Assembly (NCBI RefSeq): GCF_900089455.2
Contig: NZ_LT907988.1
Location: forward strand, 4,216,001-4,280,000
Direction: 5' to 3'
DNA length: 64,000 bases
Source of the DNA: Orrella dioscoreae
GTDB lineage: Bacteria > Pseudomonadota > Gammaproteobacteria > Burkholderiales > Burkholderiaceae_B
Every line of letters begins with the position of its first letter. The stretch's first letter is position 1. A model generated the notes under the pieces. It did no database searches. It saw only the letters and a list, made by a program, of their open reading frames with translations, and had not been told where the DNA came from. Positions 19,597-28,159 of the stretch are shown here, piece after piece. A program made the translations under genes and the position numbers.

Positions 19597-20568
19597 TCAC
19601 TTCTCCTTGGAAACGGCCGTCGCCGGCGCGGCATCGATCAGCGTATCCAGGGCCTGCTGGGCATTCGCGCTCTTGCGCAGGATGCCGCCCTCCTGCAACA
19701 GCGGCACCACGGGCTTGATGGCCTCGATCGTGTAGTCGCCCGGCACCCAGCGCGTGAAGTCGATGCGGCCGATCTGCCTGGCCGCCACTTCCTTCGGCAG
19801 CTTCGTCTCTTCCGCGACCAGGTCCACGATCTCCCGCGGATGATCGATGATCCACTGGCGGGCACGTTCATAGGTCCGGATCACCGTCTTCACCGCTTCC
19901 GGGTGTTCCTTCAGGAACGCCTCGTTGGTGTTCAAGACCGCGCCCAGCGCGAACTTGGGGTTCGCATAGATCGTGCGCGTGCCCGCCTCCTTGGCGGCCG
20001 ACAGGTGCGGATCGATGCCCACCCACGCGTCGACGCGGCCTTGCTCCAGCGCGGTCTTGCCCTCCGGATGCTGCAGGTGGACGATCTCGACGTCATTGAG
20101 CGTCAGGCCGTTCTCGCCCAGTGCCCGCAGCAGGTAGAAGTAGGGATCGGTGCCCTTGGTGACGGCCACCTTCCTGCCCTTCAACTCCGCCACCGACTTG
20201 ATGGGAGAGCCGGGCAATACCTCGACGCTGCTGGGCTCGGCCCAGGAATAATTGACGATGATCTTCACCGGCTGCCCGTTGGCGCGCGCCACGAAGGACG
20301 ACACGCTGGAGGTCAGGGCGAAGTTGGAGGCGCCGCTGTTCAGGAACTCCAGCGAGTTGTTGCTGCCTCGCGTGAATACCCACTTCACCTCGGTGCCGCT
20401 GGCCTTGAAGGCTTCTTCCAGCCAGCCCTGCTTCTTGATCACCAGGCTGGGCGGCGAGTAATACGCATAGTCCAGCTTGATTTCCTTCAGCGGCGTGGCG
20501 CCATGCGCCGGCCCGGAAAGCACCGCGCTGGCGGCAAGAAGAGAAACAGCGACGAATCGGAATGACAT
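19597..20568 (-). CDS. ssuA: Aliphatic sulfonate-type ABC transporter substrate-binding protein (SsuA-like)
   Basis: The 323-residue protein starts with a signal peptide (MSFRFVAVSLLAASAVL, cleavage near GPAHGA). The mature part is a periplasmic binding fold of the SsuA/ThiY type, with DYAYYSPPSLVIKKQGWLEE and WVFTRGSNNSLEFLNSGASNF lining the ligand site. It heads the second sulfonate transporter operon. A TATAGT sequence at 20654-20659 on the minus strand could be its -10 element. Its substrate preference may differ from that of TauA; this cannot be read from sequence alone. Confidence 0.85.
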   Translation of the reverse strand: MSFRFVAVSLLAASAVLSGPAHGATPLKEIKLDYAYYSPPSLVIKKQGWLEEAFKASGTEVKWVFTRGSNNSLEFLNSGASNFALTSSVSSFVARANGQPVKIIVNYSWAEPSSVEVLPGSPIKSVAELKGRKVAVTKGTDPYFYLLRALGENGLTLNDVEIVHLQHPEGKTALEQGRVDAWVGIDPHLSAAKEAGTRTIYANPKFALGAVLNTNEAFLKEHPEAVKTVIRTYERARQWIIDHPREIVDLVAEETKLPKEVAARQIGRIDFTRWVPGDYTIEAIKPVVPLLQEGGILRKSANAQQALDTLIDAAPATAVSKEK

Positions 20569-20738
20569 GCAGCACCCGCAAGACTGGAAGAAAGGCCGGC
20601 GCAGGGCCGGATCGATCGACGCAGTCTAGGGGGCGTGCCTGGCGGGGCTAAATACTATATCGAGGGAAACTTATTTCGGCGGCTGTTGGATCGCAGGCAG
20701 TCCCGGTGCAGCGCCCCGGCCGATGCGCCGCCATCCGC

Positions 20739-22787
20739 TCAGCCCGCCTCGCGATCCGGCAATTGCAGGCGGAATGTCACTGGCGCCGTCCCGCCCGCCT
20801 GGACCAGGGCCACGGAGCCGCCCAGGCGCGCCGCGATCTGGCGCACCAGGTACAGGCCCAGCCCGGCGCCAGGTTTCAGCCTGGCGTTCTGGCCGCGGTA
20901 ATACTTCTGGAACAGGCGATCCTGCTCGTCCTGCGCAATGGCTGGGCCGCTGTTGGAGACGTCGATCGACACCGCATGCCCCACCCGCCTGGCGACGACC
21001 CGCACGACATCATCCAGGGGCGCATGACGCTCGGCGTTCGCCAGCAGATTGCGCAAGGCGATGCGCAGCAGGCCTTCATCACTGAGCAGGGAAAGGCCTG
21101 CCGGCGCGACGTCGCACAGGATCCTGCCCGGCGCGGCCGCCTGCGCCAGGTCGGCCAGCATCGCGGAGAGGTCGCACGGCGCATCATGCAGCTCCGCGCG
21201 CGGCTCCCGGATCCGGTCTTCCGTCAGGTATTCATCCACCAGCGCCAGCAGCCGCTGCGAGGCATCGCGGATATTCACGCAGCGCGCCTGGCTTTTCTCC
21301 GCCGGCGCATCCAGGTGCCGCCCCAACTGCTGCGCCGACGTGCCGATGATGGCCAGCGGCGTACGGAATTCGTGCGACACCATCGCCACGAAGTCCCGTT
21401 GCTCCGCCAGCACCTTGCGCTCCGTCGCCAAGGCCTGGCGCAGGTCCTCCTCCACCCCTTCGCGCCGCGTGATCTCCCGGGAAAGATCCGCCGTGCGCTG
21501 GCCCACTTCCTCTTCCAGCTTCAGGCTGTGCTGGCGTGCCAGGTCGGCCGCGGCATTCGCCTGCTGCCGCTCGCGCTCACGCCGCAGGCGTTCGTGGCTG
21601 CCGATGATGATGATGCTGAGCAGCAGCATGTGCACCATGGTGCCCAGCAAGGAGGCATGCTCGGTGAAGGCATAGGTGGGCAACAGGGTCAGGTTGCGCA
21701 GGAAGCTGACCAGCACCCCGGCATAGAACACGCCGAACACGGGCAAGAAATAGCGCGCGGGCCGCCAGCCGCGCAACAGCAGATAGCTGGCGAAGCCGAT
21801 CAGCACGAAGATCATGGCAAGCGCCAGCATCTGCACCGGCTGGATGCCCGCGGCATAGCGTCCCGACAGGATCAGCAGCGCCCCCACGCCCGCCACTGCC
21901 CAGCATGCCCGCAGGATCCAGCGAGCCGTCCGGGGAAAGCAGCGGTCCAGGCCCAGCTGGCGCACCGCCATCGTGACGCCGATGGGCAGGCTCAGCGCAA
22001 TGCCCACGCCCAGCATGCGGTCGCTCCATGCCACGGGCAATCCGCTCAATTGCTGGATCAAGCCCAGCGAGAGCACCTCGTTCAGTACGCAACTGCCGAT
22101 GTAGGCAAGGAACAATCCGCTCATCGGTGCGCGCGTCCACAGCCAGAACGCGGTGTGCAGGCCGATCAGCAGGAGATAGAAACCGGCATACATGCCGGAC
22201 AGCAATCCTTCGCGGCGTGACGCATTGTCGAACGCCAGGCGCTCCCACACCGTCAGGCGGGTTGCCAGCGCGTTCTTGCTTTGCACCCGCCACAACAGCT
22301 CGTACTGTCCGGGTCCCGGCGGGGAGAACTGGAAAGCCGGACTGCGATAGTCCACCGGCCAGTCGGCCCGCGGCACGTCCTCCCCGCTATGCCCCAGCGG
22401 GGTCCAGTCTTGCCCGACCCGCAGGTACACCCTCGCATCATCCAGCAGGGGATTGCCCAGTTTCAGCACCCACCCCTCCGGCGGCGTATTCCCCACCGCC
22501 ACCGTCAACCTCAGCCAGACCGCCGCCGACGTGAATCCGGCATTCAGGCTGCCCGGCATGCCGGACCAACCTGGCGCGTCGGCGGCCTGGCTCGCGCTCA
22601 GGCGCCCCGTGGGATCATCCAGACGCGACACGTAGCCGGCGGTATCATGGACCGCCACGCCATCGAGGCGCAGCACCGCCGCGGCGGCAGGCAGGCTCAT
22701 GGCGGCAAGCAGCATCCATGCCATCAGCGTCAGGAAGTGTCGAAGGAGATCGGGGTTTTGGGCTTGGCGTTTCATCGTGGATTTCAT
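20739..22787 (-). CDS. Membrane-bound sensor histidine kinase with 7TMR-DISM input domain
   Basis: The product is 682 residues. After a signal segment comes a periplasmic jelly-roll domain of the 7TMR-DISM extracellular type (about 50-200). Seven transmembrane helices follow (about 210-410), then a coiled coil, a HisKA domain with VSHEFRTPL (phospho-accepting His near residue 472) and an HATPase domain with NLLANAERH and GAGLGLYLVRQ. Such kinases sense small carbohydrates or similar extracellular ligands. It is divergent from an OmpR-type regulator and surely pairs with it. I chose the ATG at 22787; a second ATG at 22775 is equally possible. Confidence 0.9.
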   Translation of the reverse strand: MKSTMKRQAQNPDLLRHFLTLMAWMLLAAMSLPAAAAVLRLDGVAVHDTAGYVSRLDDPTGRLSASQAADAPGWSGMPGSLNAGFTSAAVWLRLTVAVGNTPPEGWVLKLGNPLLDDARVYLRVGQDWTPLGHSGEDVPRADWPVDYRSPAFQFSPPGPGQYELLWRVQSKNALATRLTVWERLAFDNASRREGLLSGMYAGFYLLLIGLHTAFWLWTRAPMSGLFLAYIGSCVLNEVLSLGLIQQLSGLPVAWSDRMLGVGIALSLPIGVTMAVRQLGLDRCFPRTARWILRACWAVAGVGALLILSGRYAAGIQPVQMLALAMIFVLIGFASYLLLRGWRPARYFLPVFGVFYAGVLVSFLRNLTLLPTYAFTEHASLLGTMVHMLLLSIIIIGSHERLRRERERQQANAAADLARQHSLKLEEEVGQRTADLSREITRREGVEEDLRQALATERKVLAEQRDFVAMVSHEFRTPLAIIGTSAQQLGRHLDAPAEKSQARCVNIRDASQRLLALVDEYLTEDRIREPRAELHDAPCDLSAMLADLAQAAAPGRILCDVAPAGLSLLSDEGLLRIALRNLLANAERHAPLDDVVRVVARRVGHAVSIDVSNSGPAIAQDEQDRLFQKYYRGQNARLKPGAGLGLYLVRQIAARLGGSVALVQAGGTAPVTFRLQLPDREAG

Positions 22788-22840
22788 CTGGCCGCATGGC
22801 AACACGCGCACCAGGCATCGCACACACGGCCGGCACAGAC

Positions 22841-23539
22841 ATGCTTGACGTGATTGTGCTTGAAGACGAGCCCGTCCTGCGGCAGGAATTGGAAGAGTTC
22901 CTGGCCGAGCTCGGCTACGCGCCCCTGTGCGTGTCCACCCTGCAGGCGTTCCACCAGCAGTTCGATCCCGGCCGCCATCGCCTCGCCGTCATCGACCTCG
23001 GCCTGCCCGACGGCTCGGGGCTGGACCTGATCCGCCACCTGCGCACCGCCGCCGACCCCGTCGGCATCATCGTCTTCAGCGCCAGGAATACCAGCGCGGA
23101 CACGATACAGGGCCTGGAGATCGGCGCGGACCACTACCTTGGCAAGGGGGTGGACCTGGACATGCTGGCCGCCACGCTGGGCGCGCTGGCCAGACGCTTG
23201 CAACTGGGCACGCAGGCCGCTCCCCCCGATGCGGCGGCCTGGGTCCTGGACCTGGGCCCGCGCGTCCTGCACGCCCCGGGCGCGCCCACCGTGCCCCTGT
23301 CCCAGCAGGACGCCGTGGTGCTGGCCTGCCTGATGCGCAAGGACGGCGAGAACATCAGCCGGCGCGAAATCGTCGAAGCCCTGGGCGCGGACTATCTCGC
23401 CTATGACCAGCGCCGACTGGACAGCCAGATGCTGCGACTGCGGCGCCGCGTGGCGTCCTTCAGCGGCATTGCCCTGCCGGTGAAAACAGTGCGCAACAGC
23501 GGCTATTGCTTTTATGCCGAGGCGCGCGTCCGGGGTTGA
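22841..23539 (+). CDS. OmpR-family response regulator
   Basis: This 232-residue protein has a receiver domain (1-120) and a winged-helix DNA-binding domain (about 140-230). Acidic residues E8 and D9 and phospho-acceptor D52 (VIDLGLPDG) are present. The conserved lysine follows in HYLGKGVD, where the usual proline after the lysine is glycine. The DNA-binding part shows ISRREIVEALG and the RRLDSQMLRLRRRV recognition region. The start at 22841 (MLDVIVLEDE) fits the receiver fold. It lies back to back with the histidine kinase gene, 53 bases apart. Confidence 0.92.
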   Translation: MLDVIVLEDEPVLRQELEEFLAELGYAPLCVSTLQAFHQQFDPGRHRLAVIDLGLPDGSGLDLIRHLRTAADPVGIIVFSARNTSADTIQGLEIGADHYLGKGVDLDMLAATLGALARRLQLGTQAAPPDAAAWVLDLGPRVLHAPGAPTVPLSQQDAVVLACLMRKDGENISRREIVEALGADYLAYDQRRLDSQMLRLRRRVASFSGIALPVKTVRNSGYCFYAEARVRG

Positions 23540-23628
23540 GCGCCCAGGCATCTGGAAACAAACGGCAAACCTGGGTGCAGCCGCAGGCCAGCGCGGATAC
23601 AGTTGCACAGCCCCGCCCGCCTCACAGG

Positions 23629-23715
23629 ATGCACGCCATGACCTGGTCCGCCGCCCAGTACACCCGATTCGAAGCCGAACACAGCCGCCTGTTCCTGGTG
23701 GCGGAGAAACCATGA
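23629..23715 (+). pseudogene. 5' remnant resembling trans-aconitate methyltransferase (tam)
   Basis: A short frame (ATG at 23629 or 23638) reads MTWSAAQYTRFEAEHSR and then LFLVAEKP before a stop. The first part looks like the conserved N-terminus of trans-aconitate 2-methyltransferase (Tam) as I know it from related bacteria. The rest of the enzyme is missing. Its stop overlaps the start of the TPM-domain gene (ATGA at 23712-23715), so it may now act as a translated leader for that gene. The identification rests on recall of the family N-terminus and needs a database search. Confidence 0.5.
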
Positions 23716-25196
23716 TGCGCAAGACCTTCGGCCCGCTGCTTGCCACGTTCATCGGCCTGTTCTGGTGCCTGGCTGCCGCTGCGCAATACACCGTCGACAC
23801 CCTGCCCAGCCCCAAGGCGCACGGCCAGGATCACTACGTCAGCGATCCTGACGGCAATCTCGGCGCCGGCACCGTCGCCCAGATCGATGCCCTGGGCAAG
23901 GCCATCGAAGCCGCCAACGGCAGCGAGTTCGCCGTGGTCGTCGTCAACGACTACGAAGGCGATAGCGACTTTGCCTTCGCCATGGACCTGTTCTCGCACT
24001 GGGGCATCGGCAAGCAGGGCGCCGACAATGGCCTGCTGCTGTTCCTGGCGATGGACCGGCGCGAGTACCGCTTCATCACGGGCTATGGCCTGGAGGGCAT
24101 CCTTCCCGATGCGCTCCTGGGGCGGATCGGCGAGTCCTATCTGGTGCCTTATCTGAAGGACGGCAACACGGACATGGCCGTGCTGTCCGCCGCGAAGGCC
24201 GTCGAAAGCGTGTTCCTGTCTCCCGACAACGGCCTGGAGCTGGCCGGCCTGCAGGCCTACCGCCCCACGTTCTGGAACCGGCACGCCGTCCCGCTGCGGC
24301 AGACCTGCCTGGTCCTGGGCATCTTCACGCTTGCGGCGGTCTGGATGCGCCTGGCGCGCAAGCGGGTGCTGAAGAAACACGGATTCAATGACAAGCAGTA
24401 CTCGAACTACACCCTCTGGTTCACCCTCTTCACCTTCCTGTTCGTCATGTTCCTGTCGGGGTTCGTGATCGTCTTCATGGAAAAAGTGGACAGCGTCTAC
24501 CGCATGAGGAACCTGCCCTGGTTCGCCGGGGTGTTCGGCGTGTTCCTCGTGCTGTACCAGTATTACGGCAGCAGCGGCTTCCTGCGCAAGATCACCAGGG
24601 ACGAGAAGACCAGCCTGGACATGCGCGTGTCGTTTGCCAGGCTGAGCCTGGTGCCATTGCTGCTGTCGCCGCTCGCCTACCGCGCCTACTTCGAGCTGGC
24701 CAGGCACAGCCGGCATGCACGCCAGCGCGACGTGCCGCCCGCCAAGCCGGGCACCTGGACCCGCATACACCGGGACACCCTCAAGCGCGATGGCCAGAAG
24801 AAGTATCTGTCCGAGCAGCAGATGAAGGAAGAGAATATCCGCGCCAGGTCCTTCGAGATCTGGCAGGACGAGACCGGCGGCATCGAAGTGATTGCGTTTG
24901 CCGGGGACAAGGCATCCTCCTTCGAGGAATGCCCGAAGTGCAAAGGACTCACGCTGGGCAAGCCCGAGATCAAGGTACGGGAAGCGGCAACACGCAGCAA
25001 GACCGGCACGGGCGAGAAAATACAGTCGTGCGAGTTCTGCAGCTTCAAGGTGTCGCTGGGCATGGTGGTGCTGGCCAGGCTGAGCGATCCGTCCAGCTCC
25101 TCGGGAAGCTCGGGCAGGCGTGGCGGCGGCGGAAGCTCGGGGGGGAGCTTTGGCGGCGGCTCCAGCGGCGGCGGCGGTGCGGGCGGGCGCTGGTAG
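23712..25196 (+). CDS. TPM-domain membrane protein with zinc-ribbon motif and Gly/Ser-rich tail
   Basis: The 494-residue product has a signal segment (ATFIGLFWCLAAAAQ). A TPM domain follows (about 30-170) containing NGSEFAVVVVNDYEG and WGIGKQGADNGLLLFLAMDRREYRFITGYGLEG. Then come transmembrane segments near 200-320, a domain with two CxxC pairs (CPKCKG, CEFCSF) that may bind zinc, and a low-complexity Gly/Ser tail ending GGAGGRW. The layout is like YgcG/TPM proteins, several of which act in membrane-protein quality control or with LemA. No lemA gene is nearby. GGCGGAGAAACC precedes the start. Confidence 0.85.
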   Translation: MMRKTFGPLLATFIGLFWCLAAAAQYTVDTLPSPKAHGQDHYVSDPDGNLGAGTVAQIDALGKAIEAANGSEFAVVVVNDYEGDSDFAFAMDLFSHWGIGKQGADNGLLLFLAMDRREYRFITGYGLEGILPDALLGRIGESYLVPYLKDGNTDMAVLSAAKAVESVFLSPDNGLELAGLQAYRPTFWNRHAVPLRQTCLVLGIFTLAAVWMRLARKRVLKKHGFNDKQYSNYTLWFTLFTFLFVMFLSGFVIVFMEKVDSVYRMRNLPWFAGVFGVFLVLYQYYGSSGFLRKITRDEKTSLDMRVSFARLSLVPLLLSPLAYRAYFELARHSRHARQRDVPPAKPGTWTRIHRDTLKRDGQKKYLSEQQMKEENIRARSFEIWQDETGGIEVIAFAGDKASSFEECPKCKGLTLGKPEIKVREAATRSKTGTGEKIQSCEFCSFKVSLGMVVLARLSDPSSSSGSSGRRGGGGSSGGSFGGGSSGGGGAGGRW

Positions 25197-25229
25197 ACAG
25201 CGCTGGCAGGAGACGCCCAGTCCGGGCGA

Positions 25230-25259
25230 AAGATTGGCGCACCGAAGTGCGCCAATCTT
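25230..25259. terminator. Bidirectional terminator between the TPM gene and the autotransporter gene
   Basis: A perfect 13-bp stem (AAGATTGGCGCAC / GTGCGCCAATCTT) with a CGAA tetraloop lies between two converging genes. It is followed by TCCCTC on the plus strand and TTTCGCCC on the minus strand. Both T-runs are short, but the stem is strong and its position fits a shared terminator. Confidence 0.75.
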
Positions 25260-25296
25260 CCCTCATCGCTGCGTCGGCAACGCAGCCTGGTTCGAC

Positions 25297-27903
25297 TTAG
25301 AACGACCAGCGCACGTTCACCGACGCGGTCTGCGCCGTGAAGCCGCTGCGGCCTTCCAGGTCATAGCGCGCCGTGATCTCGGTGCGATCATTGGCGTGCA
25401 TGGCCAGGCCCAGTCCCGCACGGCCCAGCCAGCGTCCCGGCGCCATGCCCGGCGTGCGGAATGCCGCGCCGCCGCCCACGTAGCTGGCCGTGATGCCGTT
25501 CGATTCGCCCAGCATTTCGTAACCCGCGCCCAGGTTGGCGCTGACGGCCAGGCGATCATTCAGCTGGTGCTGCAGACGGCCTTCCAGCATGGCGAACCAT
25601 TGCTCGCTGGTCTGCGAGCGCACGCTCAGGTTCAGGCCATCGGCGCCCGACTCCGTGTACGACGCGTTGCGGATGCGAAAGTAGTCGCTGCGGATCGACG
25701 GCGTGAAGCGTGTCTTGTCGCTCAGTTGGAAACCACGGCTGATGCCTGCCCCGAAGTGGGCCGTCGTGCTGTCGAAGTCAGCCTTCGCGGTGCGATCCAG
25801 GCCGCCGAAGTTGATCACGCGACGTCCGTCGTTCTGGTTGAGGCCGACGTCGGCCTGCCAGTTCACTTCGACGTCGGGCAGCGAAGCGACGCTGTGGCTG
25901 CCATAGGCGATCAGCTGGTAGGCATCGATATCGGCGCGGTTGGTGCGCGCGGTCGACTTGCCGTCCACGTTGCTGCGTGCATACGAGAAGGCCAGGCCCA
26001 GGCGGCTGGCCTGCCCGACCACGGCGTCGCCGCCGAAGACGAAGCCGTAGGTGTTGGAGCGGTAACCGGCAATGCCGTCACGATCGTCCTGGTCCGCAAA
26101 CGAGGCCAGCGGCTTGAACCACAGGTGCCTGTCGGCCAGGTAGCCGTCGCCCGAGGACATGCCCGAGAAACCGCCCACGCCATCCAGGCGGCCCTGGATC
26201 ACGCGGTTCACGCCCTGCATGCCGCCGATCACGACCTGGTTCAGGTTGGCGCTCATCAGCGGCAAGGTTTGCGCCACGGCGCCCGCGACCTCCTCCTGGC
26301 TGCCCAGGCGGCCCAGCGCGGTCACGATGTTGGCCACGTCGCCGGTGTTGCCGGTGCCGGACACGAAGCCGTCGAGCACGCCTGCCGCGCCCATGCCCTG
26401 GCCGAAACCCTGCGCATTCACGCGCTTGGACACCGCGCCGCCGCTGGCGGCCGGCGGCGTGCCGCCGCCGGTGTCGGTGCCGCCCTGGCCGTCATCCGGG
26501 TTGGAGCCGTCGTCCAGCACCGTCAGCAGTTCGATGCTGTTGCCCTTGACCGCTGCCTGGAAGTTGAACAGCTCGCTGTTGTCCTCGACGATGAAGCCTT
26601 GGGGCGCCTCCAGGCTGCCCGCCTTGACGACATCGGCCAGCACGTCCTGGTTGGCCAGCGTGGCGCCGTCGCCCACGCTGATCAGCAGTTTCGATTTGGC
26701 GTCGAAGACCGCACTGCCGCGGATCTCCACCTTGCCGTAATTCGACGCGCTCATCGCCTCGATGGCCAACTGGCCGGTGCTGGACTGGATGTAGTCGCCG
26801 CTGATGTCCGCCACCACGCCGGCGGGCACGGTCACCACGCCGTTGTTCTGGAACACGCCTTCGCGGGTCTTGACGAAATGGTTGCCGCCGAAGCGCAGCT
26901 TGCCGCCTTGCGCCACTTCGAAGCGATCGACGGAGAAGTTGTTGTCGGTGGTGAAGCTGCCGTTCACGATCACCGCGCTGCCAGCCTTGCCATTGACCTG
27001 GCCGGTCATGCGGGCGCTGTCGCCATCGATGTGCAGGACGGCGCCGTTCAGCCCGACGCCACCCTGGATCAACCCGGCATTGCGGATGGTGTTGATCTGG
27101 CCTTCGTTGAAGATCGCATCTTCGCCGTCGGGCGCGATCAGCGAGCCCGTGTTGATGAACTCGTCGATGAATCCGGTGTTATGCAGCGCGGTGCCGCCCG
27201 AGATTTCGCCCTTGTTGACGAGTGTCAGAATGGAGCCCGTGTTGTGGATGACAACGCCGGTGCCGTTCTGGGTGATCTTGCCCGACGCCTCGTTGGTCAG
27301 TTGCTCCATCGTGCCGGTGTTGTTGATCGTACGGCCGCTACCCGCCGTCACCGAACGCTCGATGGTGCCGCTGTTCACAAGCGTCCTGATCATGCCGCCC
27401 ATGTTGAACACGGTCGTGCCGTTACCCACGAGCCTGCCCTGGTTCTCGAGCCTGATGATGGTGCTGCTGTTGCTGTTGACGATCGCCGTCCCGCCGTCGA
27501 TCTGTCCGGTCACGGCGTTCAGCAGCAGGACCGTCGTGCCGCCACTGGCGGCAAGCGCCGACATCATGGAATTGCTGGGGGCAATGCGGCCCTTGTTGAC
27601 GATCGAATCCGTCCCGTTGGAGATCACCGAGGTATTGCCGTTCGCAATGATCGAACCGCCCTCCTCGACCGTCAACGTCGAGCCGTTGTTGTTCAGGTAG
27701 CAGGAGCTCGTGCGCTGGTCCGACACGACCACCGACGGTCCTTCGGTCGTGCACCACTGCTGCGCCATCCCCGGCGCGCCGGACAGCAGGCCCAGCGCGG
27801 CCAGCAGGGTACGCGTTAGGGCGACGCCGCGGCGCGAGGCCGGCGTAAGCGTGGGCATGAAGGACTTGGACGCCCGAAGGGCGGTACGACTTGCGGCTGC
27901 CAT
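25297..27903 (-). CDS. Type Va autotransporter
   Basis: The 868-residue product has a long basic N-region followed by a hydrophobic signal core ending near GAPGMA. The passenger (about 45-500) is rich in repeated rungs of the type NTGxIxxLxNxG, as expected for a beta-helix. A short Gly/Pro linker follows. The last 280 or so residues form an autotransporter beta-barrel with alternating aromatic strands and the C-terminal outer-membrane signal ending VRWSF. No RGD motif or protease triad was seen. I chose the ATG at 27903, preceded by GCAGGAGAAG; another in-frame start lies 13 codons upstream. Likely a surface adhesin, but its role is unknown. Confidence 0.9.
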   Translation of the reverse strand: MAAASRTALRASKSFMPTLTPASRRGVALTRTLLAALGLLSGAPGMAQQWCTTEGPSVVVSDQRTSSCYLNNNGSTLTVEEGGSIIANGNTSVISNGTDSIVNKGRIAPSNSMMSALAASGGTTVLLLNAVTGQIDGGTAIVNSNSSTIIRLENQGRLVGNGTTVFNMGGMIRTLVNSGTIERSVTAGSGRTINNTGTMEQLTNEASGKITQNGTGVVIHNTGSILTLVNKGEISGGTALHNTGFIDEFINTGSLIAPDGEDAIFNEGQINTIRNAGLIQGGVGLNGAVLHIDGDSARMTGQVNGKAGSAVIVNGSFTTDNNFSVDRFEVAQGGKLRFGGNHFVKTREGVFQNNGVVTVPAGVVADISGDYIQSSTGQLAIEAMSASNYGKVEIRGSAVFDAKSKLLISVGDGATLANQDVLADVVKAGSLEAPQGFIVEDNSELFNFQAAVKGNSIELLTVLDDGSNPDDGQGGTDTGGGTPPAASGGAVSKRVNAQGFGQGMGAAGVLDGFVSGTGNTGDVANIVTALGRLGSQEEVAGAVAQTLPLMSANLNQVVIGGMQGVNRVIQGRLDGVGGFSGMSSGDGYLADRHLWFKPLASFADQDDRDGIAGYRSNTYGFVFGGDAVVGQASRLGLAFSYARSNVDGKSTARTNRADIDAYQLIAYGSHSVASLPDVEVNWQADVGLNQNDGRRVINFGGLDRTAKADFDSTTAHFGAGISRGFQLSDKTRFTPSIRSDYFRIRNASYTESGADGLNLSVRSQTSEQWFAMLEGRLQHQLNDRLAVSANLGAGYEMLGESNGITASYVGGGAAFRTPGMAPGRWLGRAGLGLAMHANDRTEITARYDLEGRSGFTAQTASVNVRWSF

Positions 27904-28004
27904 GAACGGCTTCTCCTGCGGAGGGTGTGAGGGAGATGTCATGCCACCCGGCAGGGTGACAATTTGTAATCTTCCGCCGCAGTATGGAGAAGGTTGTCCA
28001 GCCG

Positions 28005-28023
28005 AATCTGAGCAAATCTGAGC
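28005..28023. repeat. Tandem 9-bp repeat upstream of the autotransporter gene
   Basis: AATCTGAGC occurs at 28005-28013 and again at 28015-28023, a period of 10 bases or about one helical turn, 100-120 bases upstream of the autotransporter ATG. A perfect 12-bp palindrome (AAAAGGCCTTTT) follows at 28042-28053. Such phased repeats can bind an activator. No regulator is identified. Confidence 0.4.
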
Positions 28024-28159
28024 GATTGCGAGTAGTGCGGAAAAAGGCCTTTTGTTCTGCGAATTGAGCAGGTGATCTGTGGAAATTCAGGCACACACCC
28101 GGGGTGGCGGGCCTTGCGGACCGTGGCGCCGGCGCCGCAAGACGCCGGCATTCCGATGC

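Noticed and set aside
27010-27700. Repeated segments in the autotransporter as a possible CRISPR or tandem DNA repeat
   Set aside because: The repetition is in the protein (NTGxI rungs); the DNA repeats are diverged and have no constant spacer or repeat length.
25120-27819. A long plus-strand frame (899 codons) opposite the autotransporter gene
   Set aside because: It is a GC-driven antisense shadow; the minus-strand protein has signal peptide, beta-helix repeats and barrel.
28127-28152. Hairpin after the TonB receptor gene as a terminator
   Set aside because: The GCCGGCG/CGCCGGC stem has no T-run on the minus strand.
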